DNA of 64,000 bases from Alnus glutinosa (lineage: Eukaryota; Streptophyta; Magnoliopsida; Fagales; Betulaceae). The translations under genes were made by a program, and so were the position numbers. The stretch is from contig NC_084886.1 in the NCBI RefSeq assembly GCF_958979055.1, positions 9,397,654-9,461,653 on the forward strand, given 5' to 3'. Positions within the stretch are counted from its first letter, which is position 1. Every line of letters starts with the position of its first letter. This document shows positions 46,552 through 57,229 of this stretch, piece by piece. The notes below the pieces were generated by a model that was given only the letters and a program-made list of their open reading frames with translations, did no database searches and was not told where the DNA came from.

Positions 46552-47520
46552 ATAGATTAGCTCAACCTATAGATTTGGATATGATAAAACAATGCATAAC
46601 TAATTGATTACCTCAACTTGTTCCAGATTTTTTACAATTACTGATTTGGATCTGATAAAATTGATATCATCAGATTTGGATCTGATAAAACTATGCATAA
46701 AACTATGAGCCTCTCGAACTCATGGCAAATCTGCAGAAGAGAATGATAAAAAAAATTATATGAGGGACTACACAATCCAATAAGCTTAACAATGTAAAGT
46801 AAATGCATTTAAAATTAGTGGCCTTGTGATAATGGAAGATATTGAATTATACCTGGTAAGCTAACTCCCTTGTATGACACAGCACAATTGCAGAAACTTG
46901 TCCAGCAACAGGTTTAATTTGTTGCAATGTTAAAAGAACAAAAACAGCAGTTTTACCCATTCTAGACTTCTCTTGTCAAATGACATCCATACCCAGGATA
47001 GCTTGAGGAATATTCATGTTGCACTGACGAAGAACCAAAGAAAATTGGATTGAAGGAACCGTCGGTAAGAAAAATATAACCTCTGATCCTTTTACGTAAA
47101 GGAATACCAGACCACAAAGTGCTACGAAATCAAGTTCATGACAATAGAATATTACCTGAAAAACATAAGATCAAAATGATTTACAGAAGCATAAACCAAG
47201 AGACCACAAAAATTGAAGTAGCAGGGACCAAATCAACAGTTTTCTCTTGCAACAAAAATTGAAACACTTAATAAGCACGCTATTAGAGGAATTGTTAACA
47301 TAAACTTGGCATTTGAGCAAATAGGCATGAACAAATACATAAAACAAGCAAAATTCCAAAAGGAGACTTGCTGTGTCTAAAAAAGCATAGGTCATATAGC
47401 AATGCAGGACCACAGAAATATCTAAAACAAACTATGAATATTTAGATTACCTCAGCCTATGGATTTGGATCTGATAAAACTACGCATAACTAGTTGATTA
47501 CCTCAACCTATACTTGTTCC
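46552..47520. repeat. Dispersed repeat of a gatttggatctgataaaact block
   Basis: A block reading acctatagatttggat(c/a)tgataaaac.atgcataactaattgattacctcaac occurs at about 46565-46620 and 47456-47512. Shorter pieces lie at about 46640-46700. The copies flank the helicase fragment and suggest local duplication during assembly of the surrounding element. Confidence 0.6.
46705..47025 (-). pseudogene. UAP56/DDX39-type DEAD-box RNA helicase fragment
   Basis: The minus-strand sequence 46853-47025 reads IPQAILGMDVI, a stop, then [20 protein letters not shown] and [11 protein letters not shown]. This contains motif I (here SRMGKT, normally SGMGKT) and motif Ia of the mRNA-export helicase UAP56. A GT-AG intron of 122 bp (46731-46852) joins it to ICHEFERL at 46705-46730, after which homology stops. 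A Cys codon of the family is a TGA stop, and a 2-bp loss sits just before IPQ. The intron shows a DNA-level copy, not a retrocopy. No later helicase motifs (DECD, SAT, HRVGRAGR) follow. Confidence 0.8.
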
Positions 47521-48259
47521 CCATGGCCCATGCGAATCCCCATCAAGAACACAAAGAGCACACAAACAATTGCAAGCCCAAAACCACATGGAACTGCTGC
47601 AGCATCTACATAGTAGGTTAAATCTAGAGAATTAGGATTTGAAAAACAGAGTTCGTTTACTCTCTAAACTGTGCATACTATACTCTTAAAAAAAATTAGT
47701 AGCACAAAACATAATCAAAACAAAATTCAGCCCATTTAATGGCTTAAATCAAACAGACAATGAACAAAAGTTTTCAATGATGGTAAAGTGAATTTATAGA
47801 CAAACTATGAGCTTTAGGTGGAGGTAATCAATTTTCATTTGAATAAACCAAATTTATAGATAAACTATGATCTTAAAATCTAGAATAAGAAAAACCAAAG
47901 AATCTAATATATCGAATAACAGATCTGGCCAAAGAAAAGGAAAATTTGTAACAAAACACAGCCAATACAGAGAAATAAAACCAGATCTACAAAAAAAAAA
48001 TGATACGTCCATCAAGGAAACAAAATGGATCTGAGAGATCTATAGGGTGGGAGTGTAAAGATTATACCTTTGGGATCTGAGGAAGAACGTCCCAGCCCAT
48101 ATGCGCCCTCTTCGTGGGTCGCCGATCAATGTGCGTGTGACATTCAAGGTTTTCCATTTCAACACCTCCATGTACTCGGTATGCACCGAAACTAAACATC
48201 AGAGTAAAACCACAACCAATGGACATCAAAATAAATAGATCAAAAAACAGAGAGTTCAC
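47490..48259 (-). other. Two exon-like ORFs with membrane segments
   Basis: A frame at 48062-48259 reads MNSLFFDLFILMSIGCGFTL and on to CHTHIDRRPTKRAHMGWDVL, ending just before a good donor (aaaggtataat). A second open stretch at about 47510-47625 encodes VPCGFGLAIVCVLFVFLMGI, another hydrophobic segment. Phase does not let me join the two with an obvious acceptor. They could be pieces of one captured small membrane-protein gene. No family was recognised. Confidence 0.3.
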
Positions 48260-48429
48260 AACATGCTTAGTTCCCCCAAAACAAAAGATTTAAAGAGGTA
48301 AAGAACAGATCTAAAAATCAACTAACAGATCCACGAAAAAAAAAATCAAATCCAAAAAAATTAACCAGATCTAAAAAAAATTAACCAGATCTAACCTAAC
48401 CGCCTCCTTCTTTTGCTCCGTTTGCTTCA

Positions 48430-48880
48430 GAAATCACCAGATCTGTAGAGAAACAAAGACGAAGTCAGTAAGTGTGAGAAAGATCAAAGACCAAGGCCGG
48501 TTCGTCCGAAGGAAAAGAACTGAAAGGGGTGTATACCTAAAAACGTGTAAGGCCGAAGAAGAAGACATGTGTGCTGGTGGAGTCGTGGGTGTGCAGTGGA
48601 TTGGACGGTGATGACGCGTCAGATGGTGTGAAGAAGAAGAAGGCAGGCGACGACGGCGTGAAGATTAAAGAAGAAGAAGAAGGCACGACGTCCTGGGCGT
48701 GAAGATTGAAGAAGAAGAAGGCAGGGGCAGGGCGTGAGTGAAAATACAAGAAGAAGGCTGAAGGAAAGGCAGACGGCGCAGAAGATAAGTCCCAAAGAAA
48801 TCTAGAAATGTAGAGAAAAGTTTTAGGGCAAAATGCGGAAATGACTGAAAGGTCCCGTATATGCCGCTGTAGCATGAGGT
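48430..48880 (-). other. Leader-exon-like sequence
   Basis: On the minus strand this is rich in ttcttcttc and ends near ctgatttc/gatctg splice-like boundaries. It looks like a plant 5' untranslated exon. A 112-codon open frame (48537-48875) is mainly Ser, Phe and Pro from the CT-rich DNA and is probably not a protein. Confidence 0.3.
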
Positions 48881-49267
48881 TGTAAAAGGGTAGGGGAGTA
48901 ATTTTCTTTTCTCAATATATTAATGCAGATGATAATTGATAAGGGTTGGACGATTATGATGTAAATAACGAGATCGTGTGGCTAAGGTTAAGTCTCTTGT
49001 TTCTATAACCTGCACGAGGGACACGTGGTACCCTCTAATATGAATTCTGATGGTTAGGATTTGTCCATACTTATTCAACAGTTAGGACTTAGGATTTGCT
49101 AAATTGCCATAATTTTTTTTTTTTTAACAACCAAATTGCCATATTCTATCATAAAAAGTTTAAATTTAAAAAATATAATATTAATGAAAGTCCAAAGATA
49201 TCAAATTAAAATACATCTATATGCAATGTCCAATGTCAATGTATTACGTGTATATATATGTAATATA

Positions 49268-49430
49268 TATATGTAATGCATCTCATAGTATTCTCTTAGA
49301 ATGACATAAATGTAATTAAAAAATTATATATAGTCCTTTTAGATGGCATAGATGCAATTTTTTAATCAAAAAAATTACATCTATATCATTTCAGAAGAAC
49401 ACCAGGAGATATTCTAACATTTCTCATATA
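49268..49430. mobile_element. Foldback MITE, family C, copy 1
   Basis: Inverted arms (attctcttagaatgacata … atttcagaagaacaccaggagat) surround a centre with atggcatagatgcaattttt and its inverse. It is related to 56354-56506. Confidence 0.6.
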
Positions 49431-50930
49431 TATATATCTATTATCTATATTCTATACACAATATGATTATGTAATTTAATATACTAATGTAACTATACTA
49501 ATGTAATTTATTTATAGACACACACAGACATAATGTAACTATAATTTGTTATTTGTGTAAATATAAAAATATAGTAATTAATACATAATGTAAATATAAG
49601 TTAGTATATAATTATGTATTGACTAACTAGTTAAAATGTTACTTTATTAAGTAACTAGTTACTATGGGTTAATAACTTAATAATATATGATATATATACA
49701 AAATATTATGTACCCTAAACCCTAAATTCTAATTCCTTAACTATGCTTAGTTAGTTAGTTACTTAGTTACTTGATAGTTAGTTAGTTACTTAATAAAACT
49801 CTAATTCCTTGACTATACTTTATGAATCATATGATATGATATGAAATTATCTAGGTAATTAGTTTCTTAATAGCTAGTTAGTTACTTAATAATACTCTAA
49901 TTTCTTACCTATACTATATGAATCATATACGGTTAATTAATAATTTAATACATTTATAACTATTGATAATTTAATATGCACAAACATAGTAACATATTAC
50001 CTATTAACTAACTTTCTAACTACTTATATAGTTATAACATATAACTTATATTAATTAACTTAATTAGTAACTTAGTAATATTAAGTTAGTATATATTAAC
50101 TAACTATTTAATATGTTTGTTTATTAACTAATTAGCTAGTTAGGACATTAATACTAACATATATACACACAAATACATATATAGTGAGTAATAGCTCTGA
50201 TTGTTCGTTGTTCACGAATTTTTGTTTAGACACATTCATATATATAACACATATACAAATATTAAGTAACCTTTTTTTTTATTTTTTTTATTAAAATAAC
50301 CTATAGTTAACTACGAACATATTAACTAACTCATTACTAGTTAGTATGTCAGTACTCGATGCTAATATATAATACACACACATATATATAGATATATTAA
50401 CACAAAATATTGAGTATTCTAACTATATTACTAATTCACTTATTTACTTAGTATATATTAATTAACTAAATAATATATTAGTTTATTAACTAACTAGTTA
50501 ATATGTTATCCTAAAGTTATTTATATAGCATATATTACTCAATTACTAATATACATATTTAAATGTATATCACTCATTTTAATTAAAATATTCTAACTAT
50601 ATTATAATATATTTGTATATATATACAAAGATGTATGAATGAGTTAACAAGTTGAGTCGAGCTTCATCACAACTCATAAGTATTTAATGATAATACTTAA
50701 ATTATATCATATGAGCTAAGTACTATCACATGATCACATAATTTATATGATTTTAAATATCAGATCATGTGATTTAATGATTTCATAAATATATAATAAT
50801 AATACTTAAATTATATGGTTATATTCATATGATAATGATATAAAAATTAAATTGAGTAATATAAATACAAATATTGAATAACCAATATAAATATAATATA
50901 TACTACTTAATTATTAATATACATTCTTAT
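49431..50930. repeat. AT-rich low-complexity DNA with tagttagttactta units
   Basis: About 1.5 kb made largely of tagttagtta, taattaact and atatata words. One unit of about 120 bp (aa.actctaatt, then tatgaatcatat) is duplicated at about 49795-49830 and 49892-49928. There is no coding signal. Confidence 0.6.
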
Positions 50931-51281
50931 ATCTATATAAACCAATATATATATATAAAAGCTAACGAGTCGGGCGAGCGGGTTGAGTCGAGCTTTAAAC
51001 GAGCTAGCTAGGCTCACGAGCCCTTAAACGAGTCGGGCGAGCGGGTTGGGTCGAGCTTTAAACGAGTTAGGCTCGCGAGCCCCTATCGAGTTTTGTCGAG
51101 CGAGTCGGGTATGTATCACTTATTAATCGAGCGGGTTTCTACAGTAACGAGCGGGTTTGTACAGTGCCGAGCTCGAGTTCGGGTCGAGTTTAACCGGGCG
51201 GGTATCGAGCGAGTTGTCGAACGGACTGGTTTTTTTACATCCCTAGGGGGCAACATCGCTGATGTTGTACCTTAAAAATAA

Positions 51282-52038
51282 GGATTAAATGCGTTTGATC
51301 TCATGTAGTTTAAAGACTTTATTTTTTATGTAGTTCATTTTGCATTATAAATGGTATATCTTTTATAGTTAAAAAATGAGATGGTACTTTCGTTCAAAAA
51401 TTGATGGAAGTCCATGTCGATATCTCTAAAAAGTTGATACGTATCGTATATTTAATTAAAAATAACAAAAGCTATTTAAAAAATAAAAACTTTAAAAAGT
51501 TGAAAAAAAAGGAGGAAACCCACCCCATGGCCGGTTTGGAGTTGGCCGAAACGACCCCTAAGACCCTTGGGGTCCCCATTTGGCTTGGGGGTAGGTTGAA
51601 CCCACCGGCCCCACAAGGCCAAAGAGGCAAAAAAAAAAAAAGTATAGGGTTTGGCCAAACTGGGGTGGCTCAAGGCTCTTGGAAGTGATTTTGGCCACCC
51701 CATTTAGCTCTCTAGGGGTGATTGAACCATCCCGGAGGGCTATGGGGGTAGTTCACGGCCAAGGGGTGGCTCGAGCCGCCCATCTTTTTTTAAAAAAAAA
51801 TTTTTGTAAAGCTTTCATTTTTTTAAAAAGTTTTTATTATTTTTAATTTTTTAATTTTTAATTAGACATACAACACGTGTCAGCTTTTTAGAGATGTTAA
51901 CATAGATTTCTGTTAATTTTGGACGGAAATACCATTTTCATCTTTAAACATAAACGAGATACTACATACTATACGAAATGAACCACATAAAGTAAAAAAT
52001 AAAATCTTTAAATCACAATACAAAAACGTATTTAACCC
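51282..52038. mobile_element. Foldback element with GC-rich core (about 757 bp)
   Basis: The left end ggattaaatgcgtttga is inverted at the right end (acgtatttaaccc). The arms match for about 200 bp (attttttatgtagttcattt, tttcgttcaaaa, tatctctaaaaagttgata.gt). The core (51518-51785) has repeated ggggt.gcc/ggccaccc. Its terminal words resemble those of 40862-41737, so the two probably belong to one superfamily. Confidence 0.75.
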
Positions 52039-52500
52039 AAAATAAAATATAAAAACTTACATCAGCGATAATAACAAATATATATCATTGGTGATAGCAA
52101 CATATCAATCAAAATAAAAAATCTTCCATCAGCGACGACAAGATCGAATGTCATCGCTGATACCAACATATAAGAAGAAGACACAAATGTTATCACTGAT
52201 GTTGTATCTAACATAAAAAAATATGAATCTACATTAACGACAAATGTGATCGCTGATTGCAATATATATCAATCACGACACAAACTTCGTTGTTGATGTT
52301 GTGTATGTATATATATATATATATATATATTATTTTATTTTTGAAAAAAAAAGAAACTTGCATCAACGACACAACTGTCATTGCTGACGTTGTATATATG
52401 TATTTTATTTTATTTTTGTTAAAAAAATCTTGCATCAACAAGTTTCTAGCTAATACATATATCGATTCAACGAATTTGCGTTGTTGATGTTGCATTCAAA
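52039..52500. repeat. Degenerate array of catcagcga/tcgctgatg hairpins
   Basis: Five or six units each contain (a/g)catca(g/a)cga followed 15-25 bp later by atc(g/a)ctgat or gttgatgttg. The flank at 51252-51270 (catcgctgatgttgta) belongs to the same array, so the foldback at 51282 landed inside it. Repeats like this are known from subterminal regions of plant CACTA elements. No CACTA end or transposase was found here. Confidence 0.55.
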
Positions 52501-52689
52501 TTTTAAACCCCCCCCCCCCCAAAAAAAAAACCTTTGCTTCTCATGATTCTTCTAGATGTCATGCCGTGAACGTGTTGAGCAATAGAGAAGTAAATGTTGT
52601 AAATATCGGTACCGAACTTCAAGTAGGGGACGACTACCATCTTAATAGAATATAATCGGAGAAAAAATTCTTGTACATCATCTAATGTG

Positions 52690-52820
52690 GGTAGATTCAC
52701 AACACAAGACACATGAGGTGAAATCCATATAAGTAAAACCTAATCATATGAGTCTTACTCATATTTTGTATTGTGCATGTGTTATGTGTTGTGCAACATT
52801 GTTGTCACCATTCACAAATC
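52690..52820. mobile_element. Relative of the nested MITE at 40955
   Basis: It contains acaacacaagacacatgagg, aatcatatgagtc and gtgttgtgcaacattgttgt, matching the element at 40955-41112 in inverted order. One end looks truncated. Confidence 0.5.
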
Positions 52821-53494
52821 ATATAATCGTGACACCCTATTCCCCCAACGCTTGCTATAGACCTGCGTGAAGCGCTGCCATTACCTATTAAGTAATATAA
52901 TCGTGACACTCAATTCCCTCGACGGCCGCTATAGACATGCGGGACCTCTCGGTTTACACTTATGTTCTCTCTCTCTCTCTCTCTCCCTATATATATAAAT
53001 CTAGCTTTGCAATTTTAAATCAAAATGATTTAATTTAATTTTCTCGTAATTTCTTTTTAATAAAGAACGTGTGAGTAATGGTTTTTCTGTCTCTCTTTGG
53101 GCCGAGGGGCGAGGACTGTCACCCACCCGGCCCTATTGGCCTCCTCATATATACCAGTTTGATGAGAGAGTCATTTACATCTCATAATTAAAAAAAGGAA
53201 GTGAAAATGAAGATTATCACCGTGGATTCTAATTAGAACGACCACGTCGTCAGTGATGAGATTTCAAGCGAATTAATAGATTAATATATCAACAGAAGAT
53301 TCTCGAATAACCAACCATGGATGGCACAAGTGGTTTAAGGCACACAACATTATGCATGTACATGGGACTTTCCTGTGTCCAAATTAACCCACAACTGCCA
53401 TATATATATATATATATTGTGGGCTATGCATATATATTGACTAATATTACGAGTGCTATATAAGTACATATATATCTATATATATGTTCAGAGT
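52821..53494. other. Spacer 3' of the oil-body gene
   Basis: A direct repeat (atataatcgtgacac, gctatagac.tgcg) lies at about 52821-52890 and 52896-52950. The rest shows no coding signal. Confidence 0.4.
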
Positions 53495-53673
53495 TTACTC
53501 AAACAAAGACCCTGGGCACGGAATCTGTGGGTCCACCTCCCTCAGCTCCGTCTTCAGCCCCTTCCCTCCGCCGTTTGCCAGTGGGTGTATTCCACGCGTC
53601 GGCCCCGTGATGTGGGCTCGATTCTTCCTCTCCTTGTCAACCGATATCCTGTAACGCTTCTCCAAACCTGCGT

Positions 53674-53709
<36 letters not shown>

Positions 53710-54412
53710 CTTATCTTATTCTATAATCTAAAATTCTCAATCAAACTTGGAATAATTAAGCACGCACCTCTAAGAAGGTCTTCATAAAGCTGGCCGTCTC
53801 TGGTGAGGGCCATCATCACCTGGGGCAGCCCGACAGGGAGATTGTCACCCCTGTCAACCTGCCAGAAGTGGAAGACCTTACCATACGTCTTGGCAACCTT
53901 TTCCATGTCCTGCCGCTGTATGGGACCGGGAACCCCGGGCATGAAGAGCACGCCACTCTTTACTTCGTACTCGTGGGAATGCCACAGCGGCTTCTCCTCG
54001 TCCGCCAGTGTCAGGAACAGGTTCTCTGATATGATGTACTCTAGCCCGATGAGCCGGGCATCCGCATCAGGACTATCATATATGAGGCACTGCTGCATCT
54101 CCTCGTTCTGGTGCCCGCAGTAGTGGTGCGCCTCCACTTGCCGGGTCATGTCATACGCATAAAAATGAAACCTGAAATATAATTAATGTCACGTAAAAGT
54201 CCCAAGATTGAGAACCGATCGATACAAAATTAATTAATACGTACATCATATATTTCAGAGGAGGAGGAGGAGGAAAATATTAATACGTACGCGCAGAGGT
54301 GCTGGTGGATCTTGTTGATGGGAGCAAAGTTTTGGATGGTGGCGGTGGCCGTTTCAAGGAAGGCCGTGCCGGTCTGAGTCGGCTCGCCGGGAACCTCTGG
54401 GTGAGTGGACAT
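53495..54412 (-). CDS. OBAP: Oil-body-associated protein (DUF1264)
   Basis: OBAP proteins sit on or near seed oil bodies and are needed for their stability; family members also act in stressed vegetative tissue. Exons: 54291-54412, 53768-54171 and 53495-53667, with GT-AG introns and agreeing phases, giving 232 residues. Exon 1 has [20 protein letters not shown] across the junction. Exon 2 has the conserved block [20 protein letters not shown], then [38 protein letters not shown] and [13 protein letters not shown]. Exon 3 has [20 protein letters not shown]. The C-terminus [12 protein letters not shown] is unlike the family. The next frame gives TDSVPRVFV with a stop four bases later, so a 1-bp loss in the G run at 53529-53531 is likely. 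Intron 2 is only 100 bp and holds an (AT)n tract. Confidence 0.9.
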
Positions 54413-54504
54413 GATTTCTTGATTTTGCTGCTTCTCAAACAACAAACACCGGTTTAAGTTTACTCCCGGAGCACGAATTGATGAGCTCCTCTTTATACTG
54501 TCTT

Positions 54505-54615
54505 GGCAGCATATATATACAATAGAGCTGTGGAGCTCGCTAAGCCTGTTGTTACATGCAGTGTTACGCGTGTCAGAGGATGTGGTAGACATGTTCGAAG
54601 CAGTTGTCACGTGCC
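54505..54615 (-). promoter_or_regulatory. Probable OBAP promoter core
   Basis: On the minus strand a gtatatatatgc TATA-like box (54511-54522) lies about 100 bp before the ATG. Further upstream are catgca (54555-54560), the core of the RY element used by seed transcription factors, and cacgtg (54608-54613), a G-box. The set fits seed or ABA-linked expression, which is the known pattern of oil-body genes. Confidence 0.45.
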
Positions 54616-54785
54616 TAATAATTAACCTCCTCGCCGAATGGCTCGCGGCCCATGGCAGTTCGGGTTGCTCGGATCCACCCACGGATTGTAACGGTTTACA
54701 ATGACAAGGACAAGGTGCTTTATCTCCATCAGCCCTTATTTATTTATTTATTAATTTATAAAAGTTGATTTAACAATTGTTAGAA

Positions 54786-55749
54786 TGTTATAAATGAATA
54801 TAAAACTTATATTATCTCATAACATATATTAGGTAAGAGATTGAATTGGAAGAAAATTCTTCCAACTTAATTTAGAAGAAAATTTTACCCAAATTACTCC
54901 ATTATCTCTCATGTATCTCTGAGAGAAAATCTTAGCAGTTAGGTTTCTCTTCAGTTCTTTTCAGTTTTGTTCTTCACTTTCTGTCATTGTTTTGTTTCGG
55001 CTCGACGCTCAGCCGTGGGCTGCTGGTTTTCTTCCCTCTTGGTGGCTCTCTGTGAAACCAAAAGGTGAAGGTGATTTTCTCTAATCCTTATGGGGATTTG
55101 GAGTTTGTTGGCTTCAATCTATTGTTGGGTTGATCTAGGTAAAGTGCTAAGCTCAGTTTTCATGCCTTTTTTTTAAGCTAGATTTATGATTCCCCATCAT
55201 TTGTTGCATGTCGCGCGCCCCTCCAGGGTGTTCGTCGTCGTCCTCCACCTCTGTTGCAACCAAGTGTGTTTTCCCCGGCTGTTTGTACATCGAAGTGTGG
55301 TGTGCACGCACTAGCAAGTGCAGCTCTCTTGCCGGCGCGCGTTGGCTCTTCATCTCCTCCAGTTTGCAGTTGGTGGATCCCGGGAGATTTGGTGGTTCAT
55401 CTGATGGTGAAGGATCCTCTGGCAAGGGCACGTGGTATACACGCGCCGTGAACGGTGACTCCCAATGCTCTTTGCAAGCTAGTGTTGTTTTATTTTGTGT
55501 ATTTGATTTTTTAATTTATGTTTTGTTGTTAACCTTTGCAGCCTACTATGGTAGATCTTAAATCTAAACTGTAATAGTTGTTTTTAGATCAGGTCTTGCT
55601 ATTTTATGATAGGTGCCTTCAAAGTCAAGAATTAGTCATGCACTTTGTTTTTAGGAGTTTTTGTACCCCTAATTACATCGTTTGGTCCTTTGAGTTTCAA
55701 ATTATAATGAAGGTTCTTTCATTGTTAAAGAAAACAAAAAAGAAAAAAA
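54786..55749 (+). mobile_element. Non-LTR retroposon of 964 bp without reverse transcriptase
   Basis: Flanking repeats aacaattgttagaa (54772-54785) and aacaattgatagag (55750-55763) match at 12 of 14 positions. The block ends with cattgttaaag and a long A-rich tail (55729-55749), as in retroposons. An open frame at 55208-55561 (Ser, Cys and Gly rich) has no domain. No reverse transcriptase motif is present, so it is a non-autonomous element or a processed copy of an unknown transcript. Confidence 0.6.
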
Positions 55750-55937
55750 AACAATTGATAGAGATTGCACATCAATATATTAAAATGAGAATGAAATGTT
55801 AATTTAGTATAAATCATTTCAAAAGAAAACATAGGTTAAAAGACCCTTGACTACTTTTTTTTCTTTTTCTTTTTCTTTTTTTTTTTTTTTTTTTTATTTT
55901 TTTATTTTATCTAATTGACCGACTCGTATAACATTAT

Positions 55938-56086
55938 GGTCTCGTTTGGTTCGCGAAATGGCTCTTCCATTAGAAAAAGTAATAGTTATTTCTGAGAATA
56001 GAAGGTGGTGAAATGGAATGGTCGAGGGACCCTGGGGGTGGCCTATGCCACCCCTAGTTGCTTCGACCACCCCCGACCCTCCGCAA

Positions 56087-56136
<50 letters not shown>

Positions 56137-56332
56137 AAAAAAAAAAAGATTTGAAAGAAAATAAAAAATGAGTTTTTTTTTTTTGAAAAAATGTAGTATT
56201 TACTCAAATGAATAGCTATTTCAATGGAAATAACTATTCCATGAAATAGACCCCTGCCAAACTAAATAATAGTAAATTCCTATGGAATATCCATTCCATT
56301 ACAGGTGTCTATTTTGCGAACCAAACGGGGCT
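55938..56332. mobile_element. Harbinger-like MITE, family B, copy 2
   Basis: Its ends ggtctcgtttggttcgcga and (inverted) agccccgtttggttcgcaa are mutually inverted and match the copy at 33903-34525. Shared interior words are aatagttatt, agaaggtgg and aataactattcc. A short GC-rich core (56028-56090) is followed by a long T-run. No clear target duplication was seen. Confidence 0.75.
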
Positions 56333-56353
56333 GCAATTTTACTCTCTATATAT

Positions 56354-56506
56354 GAGGAATGCTAGAGTATCTCCTGGTGTACATTTAGAATGATATATAT
56401 GTAACTTTTTTTATTAAAAAATTGCATCTATGCCATCCAAAAGGGCATAGATGTAATTTATTGCCATTACAGATGTACACTAGGAGAAACTCTAACATTC
56501 GTCCTC
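56354..56506. mobile_element. Foldback MITE, family C, copy 2
   Basis: The left arm gaggaatgctagagtatctc and the right arm gaaactctaacattcgtcctc are inverted. The centre gcatctatgccatcc/gggcatagatg is palindromic. It is related to 49268-49430. Confidence 0.75.
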
Positions 56507-57229
56507 TATATATATACTTAAAAAAATATAAGATTTGCACTTCACTCGTTGAGGAATAGCCTCCATAGATCCACATCATAAATAATCCTTGATTGACACG
56601 TGGCATGGTTATTAATACTCGATCAGCTTATTGTAAACATTATAATTTTACCCTTGTAATAAAAATAAATTTTTTGTAGAGAAAACTAAACTGAAGCTCC
56701 CAAACCACCAAGTGATTTAAAATGTTCTTTCAATTTAAAAAGTCAAAATATAATTCTATCATCATTTTTCAATTACGAGTAATTATAAGCGTCATACTCA
56801 TGTTTATTTTGTGTCATTCTAAAAATAACGTGGCATTTAAAATCACCATTTGATTTATGATAGATCACTATTAAATTTTGATCAAATGATGATTTTAAAA
56901 ACCACATCAGTTTTGGAGATATACAAGAAGAATATGGTACGTATTACATTTAGAATTACTATTCAATTACCCACTCCAATAAGATTTTCTGAATTTTCCC
57001 ATTGAGAATAAATTTTTTAATATGTGATATAATGCATTTGGTTTTATATTTCAAAAACTACTTGTACTCTTTGTATAAGTAAATATTAAATTTTATATTG
57101 AAGATGGTTAATATTTTTAATCTTAATGATGAATATTGTTAAGCAATTACAATACTCTTAATAAAGGAAGGATATTCCTCTATCCAAACATGATCTAACA
57201 TCTACAATGCTGCCATTGCCGAATAATAG
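56507..57229. other. AT-rich spacer
   Basis: No coding or clear repeat feature was seen. Confidence 0.4.

Larger units (their letters stand above)
45164..51245. mobile_element. Possible 6.1-kb hAT-like element carrying host gene fragments
   Basis: The left end tagggatgtaa (45164) is inverted at the right end (ttacatcccta, ending 51245). Both ends continue for about 300 bp with crowded gagcc, cgagctcgag and gagtcg motifs, the style of hAT subterminal repeats. The interior lacks a transposase but holds a spliced fragment of a DEAD-box helicase gene, a membrane-type ORF and a leader-like exon. A matching 8-bp target duplication is not visible (atgaggcc at the left, gggggcaa at the right). The alternative is that two separate decayed elements happen to face each other. 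Confidence 0.4.

Noticed and set aside
48537..48875. 112-codon Phe/Ser/Pro ORF
   Set aside because: Composition follows the CT-rich DNA of a leader-like region; no family features.
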